A DNA stretch of 64,000 nucleotides, taken from CAJINA01 sp964636125 (GTDB lineage: Bacteria > Desulfobacterota > Desulfobacteria > Desulfobacterales > CAJINA01). Position 1 is the first letter of the stretch, and the number at the start of each line of letters is the position of its first letter. Below the pieces are notes generated by a model. That model was not told where the DNA came from and did no database searches. It saw nothing but the letters and a program-made list of their open reading frames with translations. The position numbers were made by a program, and so were the translations under genes. The stretch is taken from the NCBI GenBank assembly GCA_964636125.1, contig CAZWPX010000004.1:62001-126000 (forward strand), read 5' to 3'. Positions 51,828-60,672 of this stretch are shown piece by piece.

Positions 51828-54800
51828 ATGCGACTATCTATACATACCCTGCTCCTTCTATGCGCATTGTTTGTACTGATTTTACCCCTGTCTGCCTGTA
51901 GACGGTCTTACGCAACCCAAAAGCAGCCCGTTAAAGCCGTCAAGGGTATCCTTGATCTGACAGATTGGGACTTCGAAAGGGATGGGCCGGTAAAGTTATC
52001 CGGCCAATGGAATATCCTCTGGCGGGATTTCAAGCTCGCAGGCAACTGCCGATCCGCAAAAGACTTCGTATCGGTACCGGGCGCATGGAACAGTTATATC
52101 GAAGATGGTGTACCTGTGGGGGCGTTGGGTTTTGCGTCCTACTATCTTACCATTCTACTTCCCGAAAAATCGAGGAACCAACTGGCCATTTTTATCCCGG
52201 ACCAGTGGACGGCTTACGAACTGTATGCTGACAGAGACCTCATCGCCCAAGCGGGGAAAATCGGAAACAATGCAGAAAAGGTCGTTCCCCGGATTCAGCC
52301 CAAAATCGGTATTTTGAAGCATTCCCCAAAGCGTATTAATATTACGCTGTATATAGCCAATTTTCACTTTTTTAAAGGCGGTGTCAAACGGGTGCCTTCC
52401 CTGGGCCTGGCCGCCCAAATTTATGGCTCCCGTGAGTTGAGAATTGCGCTGGAGTTGTTTCTCTCCGGTAGTTTTTTTATGATCGGGCTATATCATATCG
52501 GGCTGTTCATATCACGGCGTAAGGATTTGTCCGTATTTTTATTCGGCATCATAAATCTACTGGTTTGCATCATCACCCTATCGACAGGTGAACGTTTCCT
52601 GCATAGCCTGGTACCGGCAGGCGCCCTCAGCGCCATTCATTTTTATGTGATCATTTATCTGGCCACTTACCTTGTAACCCCCATGTTGTTTCATTTTATC
52701 GCTGTGCTGTTCGGCGGCAGAAGGCCAATGAAGCTGGCCCGGTATAATTATGCCGTGGCTGGAATCTTTATGGGAAGTGTAGTGGTATTGCCGGCCCACA
52801 TATTTACGGGATTGCTCCCCGCCTATCTGGCATTCATACTCATTTTGTCGGTGTATATGATTGCCATGCTGCTTAAAGCCGCAATTAGGCGGCAGCCAGG
52901 CGCAGCAATGGTGCTCGGCGGGTTACTTATATTAATAAGCGCAGCTGTTTTTGATATCCTGAAAGCAATTGGGTTTTACTCCAGTGGCCTGCCGCGATTC
53001 GCTAGTTTCGCACTGTTTATATTTATCTGGATTCAGTCGGCGATGCTTTCCCGAAACTTTGCACAGGCTTTTCGGAATATCGAAAACCTGTCTGACGAAC
53101 TGGAGAAAAAAAACGAAGATCTTACCAGACTGGATACGTTAAAGGATGAATTCTTATCGAATACCTCACACGAGTTGCGGACACCTCTAAACGGTATTAT
53201 CGGGCTGGCCGATTCGATGCTCAAAGGCATTGGCGGGCCGCACAGCCATCAAACCGTTTCAAATTTGAAGATGATTTCAGCGAGTGGAAACCGTCTGGCC
53301 AATCTGGTAAATGACATCTTGGACTTTTCAAATTTAAAGCAGCAACATCTTCATCTGAAAATTACACGGGTGGACCTGAAGGCAATGGTTGATGTCGTCT
53401 TTGAGCTTACCAGGCCGCTGGTTGGGTACAAAGATATCCGTTTCATCAACGAATGTGAGGACCTGCCGGCTGTTTTGGCCGATGAAAACCGCCTTGAGCA
53501 GATTCTGTATAACCTTATCGGCAATGCCGTTAAATTTACCCATCAAGGCGTTGTCATGGTTACGGCGAGACAGGAAAAACAGATGGCCACGATCTTTGTC
53601 TGCGACACCGGTATCGGGGTTCCACTCGATAAACAGTCGTTAATATTCAACTCCTTCCAACAGGCAGAGGGCACCATTGCCAGGCACTACGGTGGCACCG
53701 GGCTGGGCCTGACCATAACACGACAACTTATTGAACTGCATGGCGGCGAGATCAGGGTCGAATCACCCCATAGCAGGATTTCCCCCATGGCCCGGGCCGG
53801 GGGGCGAGAAGGCTCCTGCTTTAGGTTGACCATACCCCTTGCAGAGGCGCCAACCTCCGGTGAGGTCGGGCCAGATAGCCCGGAAACCATCAGGTACTTT
53901 GTACAGCATGAGAATCATACCCGCATCGAATCGCCCAAAGATATCGATAGCGTAAACATGTCCGCACCGAATACTCAAAAGCCTCCTGAGGGGGCTGCCA
54001 GGATACTGGCTGTGGATGATGATGTGGTTAACCTGAAAGTGATTGAAAACCAGTTGTCTCTACAGCAGTTTGAGGTTGTTAAGGCCCAAAACGGACAGGA
54101 CGCGTTGCAGATGATACATGCGGGTGAACCCTTCGACCTGATTCTATTGGATCTGATGATGCCCGGTATCAATGGGTTTGAAGTTTGCCGGGAAATTAGG
54201 AAAAAATACAACCCCAACGAACTTCCCATTATCATATTGACCGCCAAGAATGCCCTGGCGGATTTCAAAGAGAGCCTCTCTTCCGGCGCCAATGACTACC
54301 TTACGAAACCCTTTTCATTTGCAGAACTCATTCACCGTGCCGAGAACCAGCTGAAACTATCCCAATATTATCAGGACTTGAAGGAACTCAATGAAGACCT
54401 TCAAAATGAAGTTGCGGTAAGAACCCGGGAGCTGGAGCATGCTCGAAACAATGCGGTTGGCCTCATGGAAAAGGCCAAGATTGCCAACCACTCAAAAAGC
54501 AGGTTCCTGGCCAATATGAGTCATGAATTAAGAACCCCTTTGAATGTGATCCTGGGATTTTCAGAGCTAATGAGTCGTGATCCCGATATCTCCAGTGAAC
54601 AGTTGAACAATCTTGAGGCCATCGGGCGAAGTGGCGAACATCTGCTGGCATTAATAAATGACGTATTGGAGCTTTCCAAGATCGAGGCTGGCCGCATCAT
54701 CTTGCACAAGGAAGATTTTGACTTAAACCAACTCCTGTATGACCTCCGGGAGATGTTCCGAGTGCGGGTGCGGGAAAAAGGGCTATATTTCGATATCAAG

Positions 54801-55913
54801 CAGAGGACGGATGTACCGCAATTTGTCTCTACCGACCAAAGCAAACTCCGGCAAATTTTGATTAACCTACTGGGCAATGCGTTAAAATTCACTGGAACCG
54901 GAGGGATAGTTCTTTCTGTTTCCAGGCAAGTGCAGTCTGCGCCTGCGCACAAAGATAGGTGTACACTTCGGTTTGAAGTGACAGATACCGGCAGGGGGGT
55001 CAAACCGCAGGACCAGGATCTGATATTCGATGCCTTTTTTCAAACCGACAGTGAACATATGTCCCGGCAAGGGACGGGTTTGGGCCTGCCTATCAGTCAG
55101 AAATATGCCGGTTTGCTGGGGGGCACATTGACAGTGGAAAGTCAGGCAGACAGGGGCTCAAAATTCAGCTTTGACATACCTGTGGCGCTGGCAGACGGTT
55201 CCGAAATCGTAGCAACTTCTTTCAACCGTAGGATCATCGGCCTGGCGGAGGGCCAACCGGCCTTGCGCCTGCTGGTTGTAGATGACAACAAGAACAACCG
55301 CAGACTTCTGGTCAAGCTGCTGAGAACTGTAGGGTTTGATGTGGCCGAGGCTGTTAACGGCAGAACAGCAATCGAAAAGTGGAAGACATGGAAACCGCAT
55401 CTTATCTGGATGGACATGCGAATGCCCGTGATGGATGGCTATGCGGCAACCGCACATATAAAAAAATCCCGGGAGGGTGACCGTGCCGTGATTGTCGCTT
55501 TGACCGCCAGTGCTTTCGAAGAAGATCGGATAAAGGTCCTGGAGCATGGCGGTGACGACTATGTAAGGAAGCCATTTCGAGAGAGTGAAATTTTCGAAAA
55601 ACTTTCGCGGCATCTGGGCGTCAAATTTAGTTACAGTGAAACGCGTGCGACCCCGGAATCTCGTAAATCCGTATCCCTGTCAAACGGAGATATTGAGCGG
55701 GAGGCCGCGACTTTGGTGCCTGGCCTGCTTGAAGAGTTGGGCGAAGCCACCGAATTCAGCGACGCCGCCCGTATCGATCAGGTAATTGAAGAGATTCGAA
55801 CACAAAACGCGCAGCTTGCTGAGAGCCTGGGCAAACTGGCCGAAAAATTTGCCTACGATGAAATTCTGACCTTGGTTGCGAAAGCCCAGACTGCAGCCCG
55901 AAGTTCGGAGTAG
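51828..55913 (+). CDS. 7TMR-DISM sensor with two tandem hybrid kinase modules
   Basis: 1,361 residues. Residues 1-24 look like a lipoprotein signal (LPLSAC). Residues 40-195 are a 7TMR-DISM extracellular beta-sandwich (WNILWRDFK, VPGAWNSY) and 200-410 are seven membrane helices. Then comes a first kinase (His448, NTSHELRTPLNGI; GTGLGLTITRQ), a receiver (Asp775, LLDLMMPGING), a second complete kinase (His899, NMSHELRTPLNVI; GTGLGLPIS), a second receiver (Asp1196) and the shared tail. The second module closely resembles the kinases at 47864 and 45326, so it probably arose by fusion with a paralogue. Confidence 0.92.
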   Translation: MRLSIHTLLLLCALFVLILPLSACRRSYATQKQPVKAVKGILDLTDWDFERDGPVKLSGQWNILWRDFKLAGNCRSAKDFVSVPGAWNSYIEDGVPVGALGFASYYLTILLPEKSRNQLAIFIPDQWTAYELYADRDLIAQAGKIGNNAEKVVPRIQPKIGILKHSPKRINITLYIANFHFFKGGVKRVPSLGLAAQIYGSRELRIALELFLSGSFFMIGLYHIGLFISRRKDLSVFLFGIINLLVCIITLSTGERFLHSLVPAGALSAIHFYVIIYLATYLVTPMLFHFIAVLFGGRRPMKLARYNYAVAGIFMGSVVVLPAHIFTGLLPAYLAFILILSVYMIAMLLKAAIRRQPGAAMVLGGLLILISAAVFDILKAIGFYSSGLPRFASFALFIFIWIQSAMLSRNFAQAFRNIENLSDELEKKNEDLTRLDTLKDEFLSNTSHELRTPLNGIIGLADSMLKGIGGPHSHQTVSNLKMISASGNRLANLVNDILDFSNLKQQHLHLKITRVDLKAMVDVVFELTRPLVGYKDIRFINECEDLPAVLADENRLEQILYNLIGNAVKFTHQGVVMVTARQEKQMATIFVCDTGIGVPLDKQSLIFNSFQQAEGTIARHYGGTGLGLTITRQLIELHGGEIRVESPHSRISPMARAGGREGSCFRLTIPLAEAPTSGEVGPDSPETIRYFVQHENHTRIESPKDIDSVNMSAPNTQKPPEGAARILAVDDDVVNLKVIENQLSLQQFEVVKAQNGQDALQMIHAGEPFDLILLDLMMPGINGFEVCREIRKKYNPNELPIIILTAKNALADFKESLSSGANDYLTKPFSFAELIHRAENQLKLSQYYQDLKELNEDLQNEVAVRTRELEHARNNAVGLMEKAKIANHSKSRFLANMSHELRTPLNVILGFSELMSRDPDISSEQLNNLEAIGRSGEHLLALINDVLELSKIEAGRIILHKEDFDLNQLLYDLREMFRVRVREKGLYFDIKQRTDVPQFVSTDQSKLRQILINLLGNALKFTGTGGIVLSVSRQVQSAPAHKDRCTLRFEVTDTGRGVKPQDQDLIFDAFFQTDSEHMSRQGTGLGLPISQKYAGLLGGTLTVESQADRGSKFSFDIPVALADGSEIVATSFNRRIIGLAEGQPALRLLVVDDNKNNRRLLVKLLRTVGFDVAEAVNGRTAIEKWKTWKPHLIWMDMRMPVMDGYAATAHIKKSREGDRAVIVALTASAFEEDRIKVLEHGGDDYVRKPFRESEIFEKLSRHLGVKFSYSETRATPESRKSVSLSNGDIEREAATLVPGLLEELGEATEFSDAARIDQVIEEIRTQNAQLAESLGKLAEKFAYDEILTLVAKAQTAARSSE

Positions 55914-55940
55914 AACCTGTCAAGAAAATGGAAGGTATCG

Positions 55941-56576
55941 ATGCCTGAAAATAGAAACAGTACGATCCTTGTGGTGGATGACAATACAGATAATCTGCGC
56001 CTGCTGGCCGGAATCTTGGGTGAACAGCAGTATCAAGTGCGCCTGGCCCGGAATGGTTCGTATGCTTTGGCCACAATCCACAAACAGGCACCGGACCTGG
56101 TACTGCTCGACATCATGATGCCCGAGATGGATGGTTTTGAAGTCTGCCGGCGGTTAAAGGCGGACGAACAGACGGCCGGCATCCCGATCATCTTTATCAG
56201 TGCGCTTGGTGAAATTGACGAAAAAGTCAGGGCGTTCTCATACGGTGCTGTGGATTACATCACCAAACCTTTTCAGGTTGAAGAGGTCCTGGCCCGCGTA
56301 AAAATGCATTTGAAAATGATGTATATGCAGAAATCGCTTGCCCTTAAGAACGCCCAGCTTGAAGACGCTCTGGACCAGATCCAGATTCTTCAGGGCATTA
56401 TTCCGATCTGTGCCAGATGCAAAAAGATTCGGGACGACCAGGGCATCTGGAACCAGATTGAAAAATATATCGAAGCGCATTCCGAGGCTTTTTTCAGCCA
56501 TGGGCTGTGTCCGGAATGCAGCCACGCTATGTACAAAGACCAGGAATGGTATCGAAAAAAACATGGTATCAAATAG
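55941..56576 (+). CDS. Response regulator with C-terminal CxxC (zinc-ribbon-like) domain
   Basis: 211 residues. A receiver domain occupies 8-125 (VVDDNTDNLRLL, LLDIMMPEMDG). After a linker the C-terminal 65 residues hold ICARCKKIRDDQGIW and LCPEC, two CxxC pairs that probably bind zinc or a cluster. This short output domain, with its CKKIRDD signature, is frequent in response regulators of deltaproteobacteria; its output is unknown. It follows the double kinase by 27 bases and is its probable target. Confidence 0.9.
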   Translation: MPENRNSTILVVDDNTDNLRLLAGILGEQQYQVRLARNGSYALATIHKQAPDLVLLDIMMPEMDGFEVCRRLKADEQTAGIPIIFISALGEIDEKVRAFSYGAVDYITKPFQVEEVLARVKMHLKMMYMQKSLALKNAQLEDALDQIQILQGIIPICARCKKIRDDQGIWNQIEKYIEAHSEAFFSHGLCPECSHAMYKDQEWYRKKHGIK

Positions 56577-56649
56577 AAACGCGGCGGCTGAATAGCCTGG
56601 GACAATAAAGGTCAATAGGTATCGGCGGACATTCAGACGGAGAGAAAAA

Positions 56650-58635
56650 ATGGATTCTTCAAATTCCCGTACTCATTTTAGTATTGCTGTTCAGGTTTTT
56701 GGCCTGTGGCTGCTTATGTTCATCACACCGGTAGCCTGGGCCGCAGCCCCGGATATCATCGATACCGTCTCACCTTCCACGGCTTTGCCGGGTGATCTCG
56801 ACGTGCAGGTGACCATAAATCTGGACAGCGCGCTGGCCATACCGCCCATCCCGCCGGCAGATGTCAGTATCCAAAGTGTCACCATAGGGAGCGTTGCTGC
56901 CAAGAGCCACGCCCGGGTTTCAGATTATGCCCTTACGGCCACCTTCGATTTTCCGACCGGTACAGCCACTGGCCCGTATGATCTGGTTATCGTGTTTGGC
57001 GGGCCACAGGGTGATATGAGTTTTACAAAAGAGGGTGCCTTCACACTGGGGGCCACCGGATCACTGTCCGTAACGATCCAACCGGCGGGTGCCGATACCG
57101 CCGGGGCTCAATGGCGGGTGGACTATGGGCCGTGGCAAACCGGCGGTGCTACTCTTGAGGCCCTGACAACCGGGGATTACACGGTTCGATTTAGCGCACT
57201 GCCAGGCTGGCACAGGCCTGCGGACCAGCCTGCCAACATAAGTGTCGACCAGAGCACCGGAATTACCGGAACTTACATCGCAAGTACCGCGACGTTGACC
57301 TATCCTGTTGTGGACACAGGGCATGGGCGGTGTTTCAACGAAAGTGCCAGAATTACCTGCCCCTCATCGGGCGAGGCCTTTTTCGGACAGGATGCCCAGG
57401 ACCATGGTTACGGGTTCGGCTACACAGTCGGCCCTGACAGCGAAACGGTTACAGATGATGTTACCGGACTCATGTGGCAACAGAGCGCCGATAGTGACAA
57501 AGATGGGGATATTGGTGCCAATGACAAGATGACCCATACGGCTGCCCGGGCTTACTGTAATAATCTTTCCCTGGGCGGCCATACCGATTGGCGCCTGCCG
57601 CACATCAAAGAACTTTACTCCCTGATTGATTTCCGGGGGGTTGACCCCAGCGCTTATACAGGCAGCGATACAACCCAGCTGCGGCCGTTCATCGACAATA
57701 CGACGTTTGGTTTCAACTGGGGTGATACTGCCGCCGGCGAGCGCATCATCGACGCACAATTTGCCTCAGATACGTTATATGTGGGTAATACGGCCAACGA
57801 CGGCGGCGCTACGCTTTTTGGTGTCAATTTCGCCGACGGCCGTATCAAAGGTTACGGCTTGTCTATCGCCGGCCAGGAAAAGACATTTTATTGCCTGTGT
57901 GTTCGCGGGAATTCAAGCTATGGCCAGAACAGCTTTGTAGATAACGCCGACGGTACCATTGCGGACAATGCCACCGGACTGATGTGGTCCCGGGATGACA
58001 GCGGTGCGGCCCTGAACTGGGCTGAGGCCCTGGCCTGGGTTGCGTCGCAGAATGCGGCCGGGTACCTGGGCTACAGCGACTGGCGCCTGCCGAATATAAA
58101 AGAACTTCACTCGATCGTAGATTACACACGCTCACCGACCGCGACGAGCTCCGCCGCCATAGATCCCCTGTTTAATATCACGTCCATCACCAATGAAGCC
58201 GGCGGGGCCGACTACCCCTATTATTGGTCCGGTACTACCCACATCGGGTATCCTGAGACAGTAAGTACCGCTAACTATATCGCTTTTGGCCGGGCCATGG
58301 GCTATATGGGCAATATGTGGCAGGATGTCCACGGTGCCGGGGCCCAGCGAAGTGACCCCAAATCCGGAAACCCGGCCGATTATCCCACCGGTCACGGGCC
58401 CCAGGGGGATGCCGTCCGGATAGTCAACTATGTTCGCCTTGTACGTGATATGGATTTGAACGCCGATGAGGTCATCGTTAACTTGCTGGCCGAGGTTATC
58501 CGCATCGTGAAGCTTCTCTCTGGCAATCCCGTATCAGGCGAGTGGACGGATGCCGATGCCGATTCCAAAGCAACGCTTGCAGATGCACAATATATCCTCC
58601 AGCAGATAGCGGGCCTGAGGGTTTTAGAAAGATAA
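56650..58635 (+). CDS. Exported DUF1566 (Lcl) protein with dockerin-like tail
   Basis: 661 residues. A signal peptide (to about 31, VAWAAA) is followed by an IPT/TIG-like immunoglobulin fold (35-135), a PEGA-like region (SVTIQPAGADTAGAQWRV) and two DUF1566 domains (about 260-420 and 430-600), each with TGLMW, HTDWRLPHIKELYSLID or YSDWRLPNIKELHSIVD. The last 60 residues carry dockerin-like calcium loops (DMDLNADEV, DADADSKATLADAQYILQQIAGLR-type). DUF1566 proteins are cell-surface or secreted; some bind ligands. It closes the signalling train, 73 bases after the response regulator. Confidence 0.83.
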   Translation: MDSSNSRTHFSIAVQVFGLWLLMFITPVAWAAAPDIIDTVSPSTALPGDLDVQVTINLDSALAIPPIPPADVSIQSVTIGSVAAKSHARVSDYALTATFDFPTGTATGPYDLVIVFGGPQGDMSFTKEGAFTLGATGSLSVTIQPAGADTAGAQWRVDYGPWQTGGATLEALTTGDYTVRFSALPGWHRPADQPANISVDQSTGITGTYIASTATLTYPVVDTGHGRCFNESARITCPSSGEAFFGQDAQDHGYGFGYTVGPDSETVTDDVTGLMWQQSADSDKDGDIGANDKMTHTAARAYCNNLSLGGHTDWRLPHIKELYSLIDFRGVDPSAYTGSDTTQLRPFIDNTTFGFNWGDTAAGERIIDAQFASDTLYVGNTANDGGATLFGVNFADGRIKGYGLSIAGQEKTFYCLCVRGNSSYGQNSFVDNADGTIADNATGLMWSRDDSGAALNWAEALAWVASQNAAGYLGYSDWRLPNIKELHSIVDYTRSPTATSSAAIDPLFNITSITNEAGGADYPYYWSGTTHIGYPETVSTANYIAFGRAMGYMGNMWQDVHGAGAQRSDPKSGNPADYPTGHGPQGDAVRIVNYVRLVRDMDLNADEVIVNLLAEVIRIVKLLSGNPVSGEWTDADADSKATLADAQYILQQIAGLRVLER

Positions 58636-58811
58636 CAGCGAACCGTATCCTGCCGGGACTTGATTAATTAACTGGAAGACAGGACCTTTCCATAAAGAAC
58701 AGGGCCGTACCCGAGACGCTGCGTTGGCAATGGGCCGGGCACCGGGTGTCCGGCAACCAGCTATTGCCGATCAGGGTGCAGGGTCAACCCTATTGTGGCC
58801 GGCGGGTTCAT

Positions 58812-60659
58812 TCAAAAGCTCGGCCCATGCCCTGTGTCCAGAATGCCGCTGCGGTTGATCAATTCCGGGTGTTCTTCCACCCAGGCTGTGACCGGCGTAC
58901 GGGCATAACGATAACCCACCTCGCAGATCGTGTGAAACCGCTGCCAGTCCAGCAAGTCAAATCCAGCTGTGGGCGGATTCAGGAAGAGATCGGCTAAACT
59001 TCTGGCCGCCTGAACTTCCCGGCGGCTGCCCAGCATGGTAGACTGAAGGATGACGCGGTGCAGGGTTGGGACTTCCTGATCGATCTCCTGGGAATGAATG
59101 CGGGCTTTGATGTATTCCCAGGCGGTGGGGAGCTTTTTTTTCTCGTAGTTGATGTCTTTGCCTGCAGAGAGGTCCACACAGATTATATGCCCACGCACGG
59201 TATCTCGCATCACATCCACGGGAAGGTTGTTCAGAATGCCGCCGTCCACCAGCAGGTTGGCGCCTTCAATGACAGGCGGAAAAATCCCGGGTAAAGATGC
59301 GCTGGCGCGCAGTGCCTGCCAGACTTTTCCGTGGCGGTGAATGTATTCGCGATTGTGGGACAGGCTGCTGGATACTGCGAAAAAAGGAATCCAGAGGTCC
59401 TCAATATGGGTGTCACCGAAATGGAGTTTCAAACGTTCGGAAATTTTGCGTCCCTGGACAAGGGACATGACGGGCAGGGTGTAGTCGTCTGTGGGGTGAT
59501 CATCCACGAAAGCAGCCTTGTATTCGTTCAGCATGCGCGTATCGTTCCATCCCATGGCGACGCCGCCCGCAATGATGGCACCGATGCTCGTTCCGCCCAC
59601 GGCATCAATGGGGATTCCCGCTTCCCGCAGGATTCGCAGAACACCGATGTGGGCAAAGCCTAACGCCCCGCCGCCGCCCAACACCAGCGCCACCGCATTT
59701 CCGGAGTAAAAGCGCGCCAGGCGGTCAAAACCCTCATCCCCGTTCCATGTGATGTGCAGGTGGCGTGCATCAGAAATGGCAGATAGCCAGCGCTGTGTAT
59801 TTTCGGGCACCACGGTTGCATCCGGATGTACAAGCACCAACTCAAGCGCCGGGCTGGGTTCTCCCGCTGCACAAATAATTTTTCGGGCCATTTCTGCGGC
59901 AGGCTTTTCCGGAGCGTTCGCCCTGGTGACCAATACGATGATATCGGCATAGGCCGCACATTTTTTTGACCAGTTCGAGAGTCTGGCATCCATCTGGAGT
60001 ATGAGATAATCGTGGTCTGCTTCTGCTTTGTCGAGGTAACATCCGAGATCAGTCGTGTCGGTACATTTGTTGGTAAGGACGTCCGGGAACCGCACCGCGA
60101 TCGTGGGGGCATCAATCAGTGCAACGGAACCGAATCGCAACAGGGCCACCTGGAGCCTTTCGCAAAAAATACGCTGGTCTAATCCGTCGTTCAGCGGAAC
60201 AACGGCAATGGTCCGAACCGGGTTTCGGGTGGCACTGGTATGGCGTTGGGCGTCCAGAAGACGTTCGATGATGTATCTTGACAGGTGCAGTTGGGCCTCA
60301 GGATGGCGAAGCATAACAGATTCGAAATCTTCACGGGTAAGAAATACCAGATCACTGTCGCGCATGGCCACAAGGGTTGCCGCCCGGCCGCGGCCGGTAA
60401 AAAGGGCGATTTCGCCAACAACCTCGCCGGGACCCAGCAGGGCCACCACTCGCTCGGGGTCTCCAATTTCCCCGGCAATGCGGACCTGCAGCCGGCCCGA
60501 CACAAGGATGTGCATGCCCGTTCCCGGTTCGCCTTGATGATAGAGCACATCGCCTTTTTTCAAGTGAATGGTCTGGACCTTTTTCACGAGAGCATCGGTA
60601 AACTCCGGGGCTTTTTTGCCGAACAGCTGTGTGAAAACACGATTGAGTGTCAAATCCAT
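58812..60659 (-). CDS. cNMP-binding patatin-like phospholipase (NTE family)
   Basis: 615 residues. The N-terminal 130 residues are a cyclic-nucleotide-binding domain with a good phosphate cassette (GEVVGEIALFTGRGRAAT). A middle Rossmann-like part (150-300) is followed by a patatin lipase domain: oxyanion loop LGGGGALGFAHIG, nucleophile motif GGTSIGAI and catalytic LVDGGILNN. The Ser-Asp dyad is intact. Such proteins are esterases or phospholipases at membranes, controlled by the nucleotide domain. Its gene follows the cyclase gene by 13 bases. Confidence 0.92.
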   Translation of the reverse strand: MDLTLNRVFTQLFGKKAPEFTDALVKKVQTIHLKKGDVLYHQGEPGTGMHILVSGRLQVRIAGEIGDPERVVALLGPGEVVGEIALFTGRGRAATLVAMRDSDLVFLTREDFESVMLRHPEAQLHLSRYIIERLLDAQRHTSATRNPVRTIAVVPLNDGLDQRIFCERLQVALLRFGSVALIDAPTIAVRFPDVLTNKCTDTTDLGCYLDKAEADHDYLILQMDARLSNWSKKCAAYADIIVLVTRANAPEKPAAEMARKIICAAGEPSPALELVLVHPDATVVPENTQRWLSAISDARHLHITWNGDEGFDRLARFYSGNAVALVLGGGGALGFAHIGVLRILREAGIPIDAVGGTSIGAIIAGGVAMGWNDTRMLNEYKAAFVDDHPTDDYTLPVMSLVQGRKISERLKLHFGDTHIEDLWIPFFAVSSSLSHNREYIHRHGKVWQALRASASLPGIFPPVIEGANLLVDGGILNNLPVDVMRDTVRGHIICVDLSAGKDINYEKKKLPTAWEYIKARIHSQEIDQEVPTLHRVILQSTMLGSRREVQAARSLADLFLNPPTAGFDLLDWQRFHTICEVGYRYARTPVTAWVEEHPELINRSGILDTGHGPSF

Positions 60660-60672
60660 TTCAGAGTCCGCA

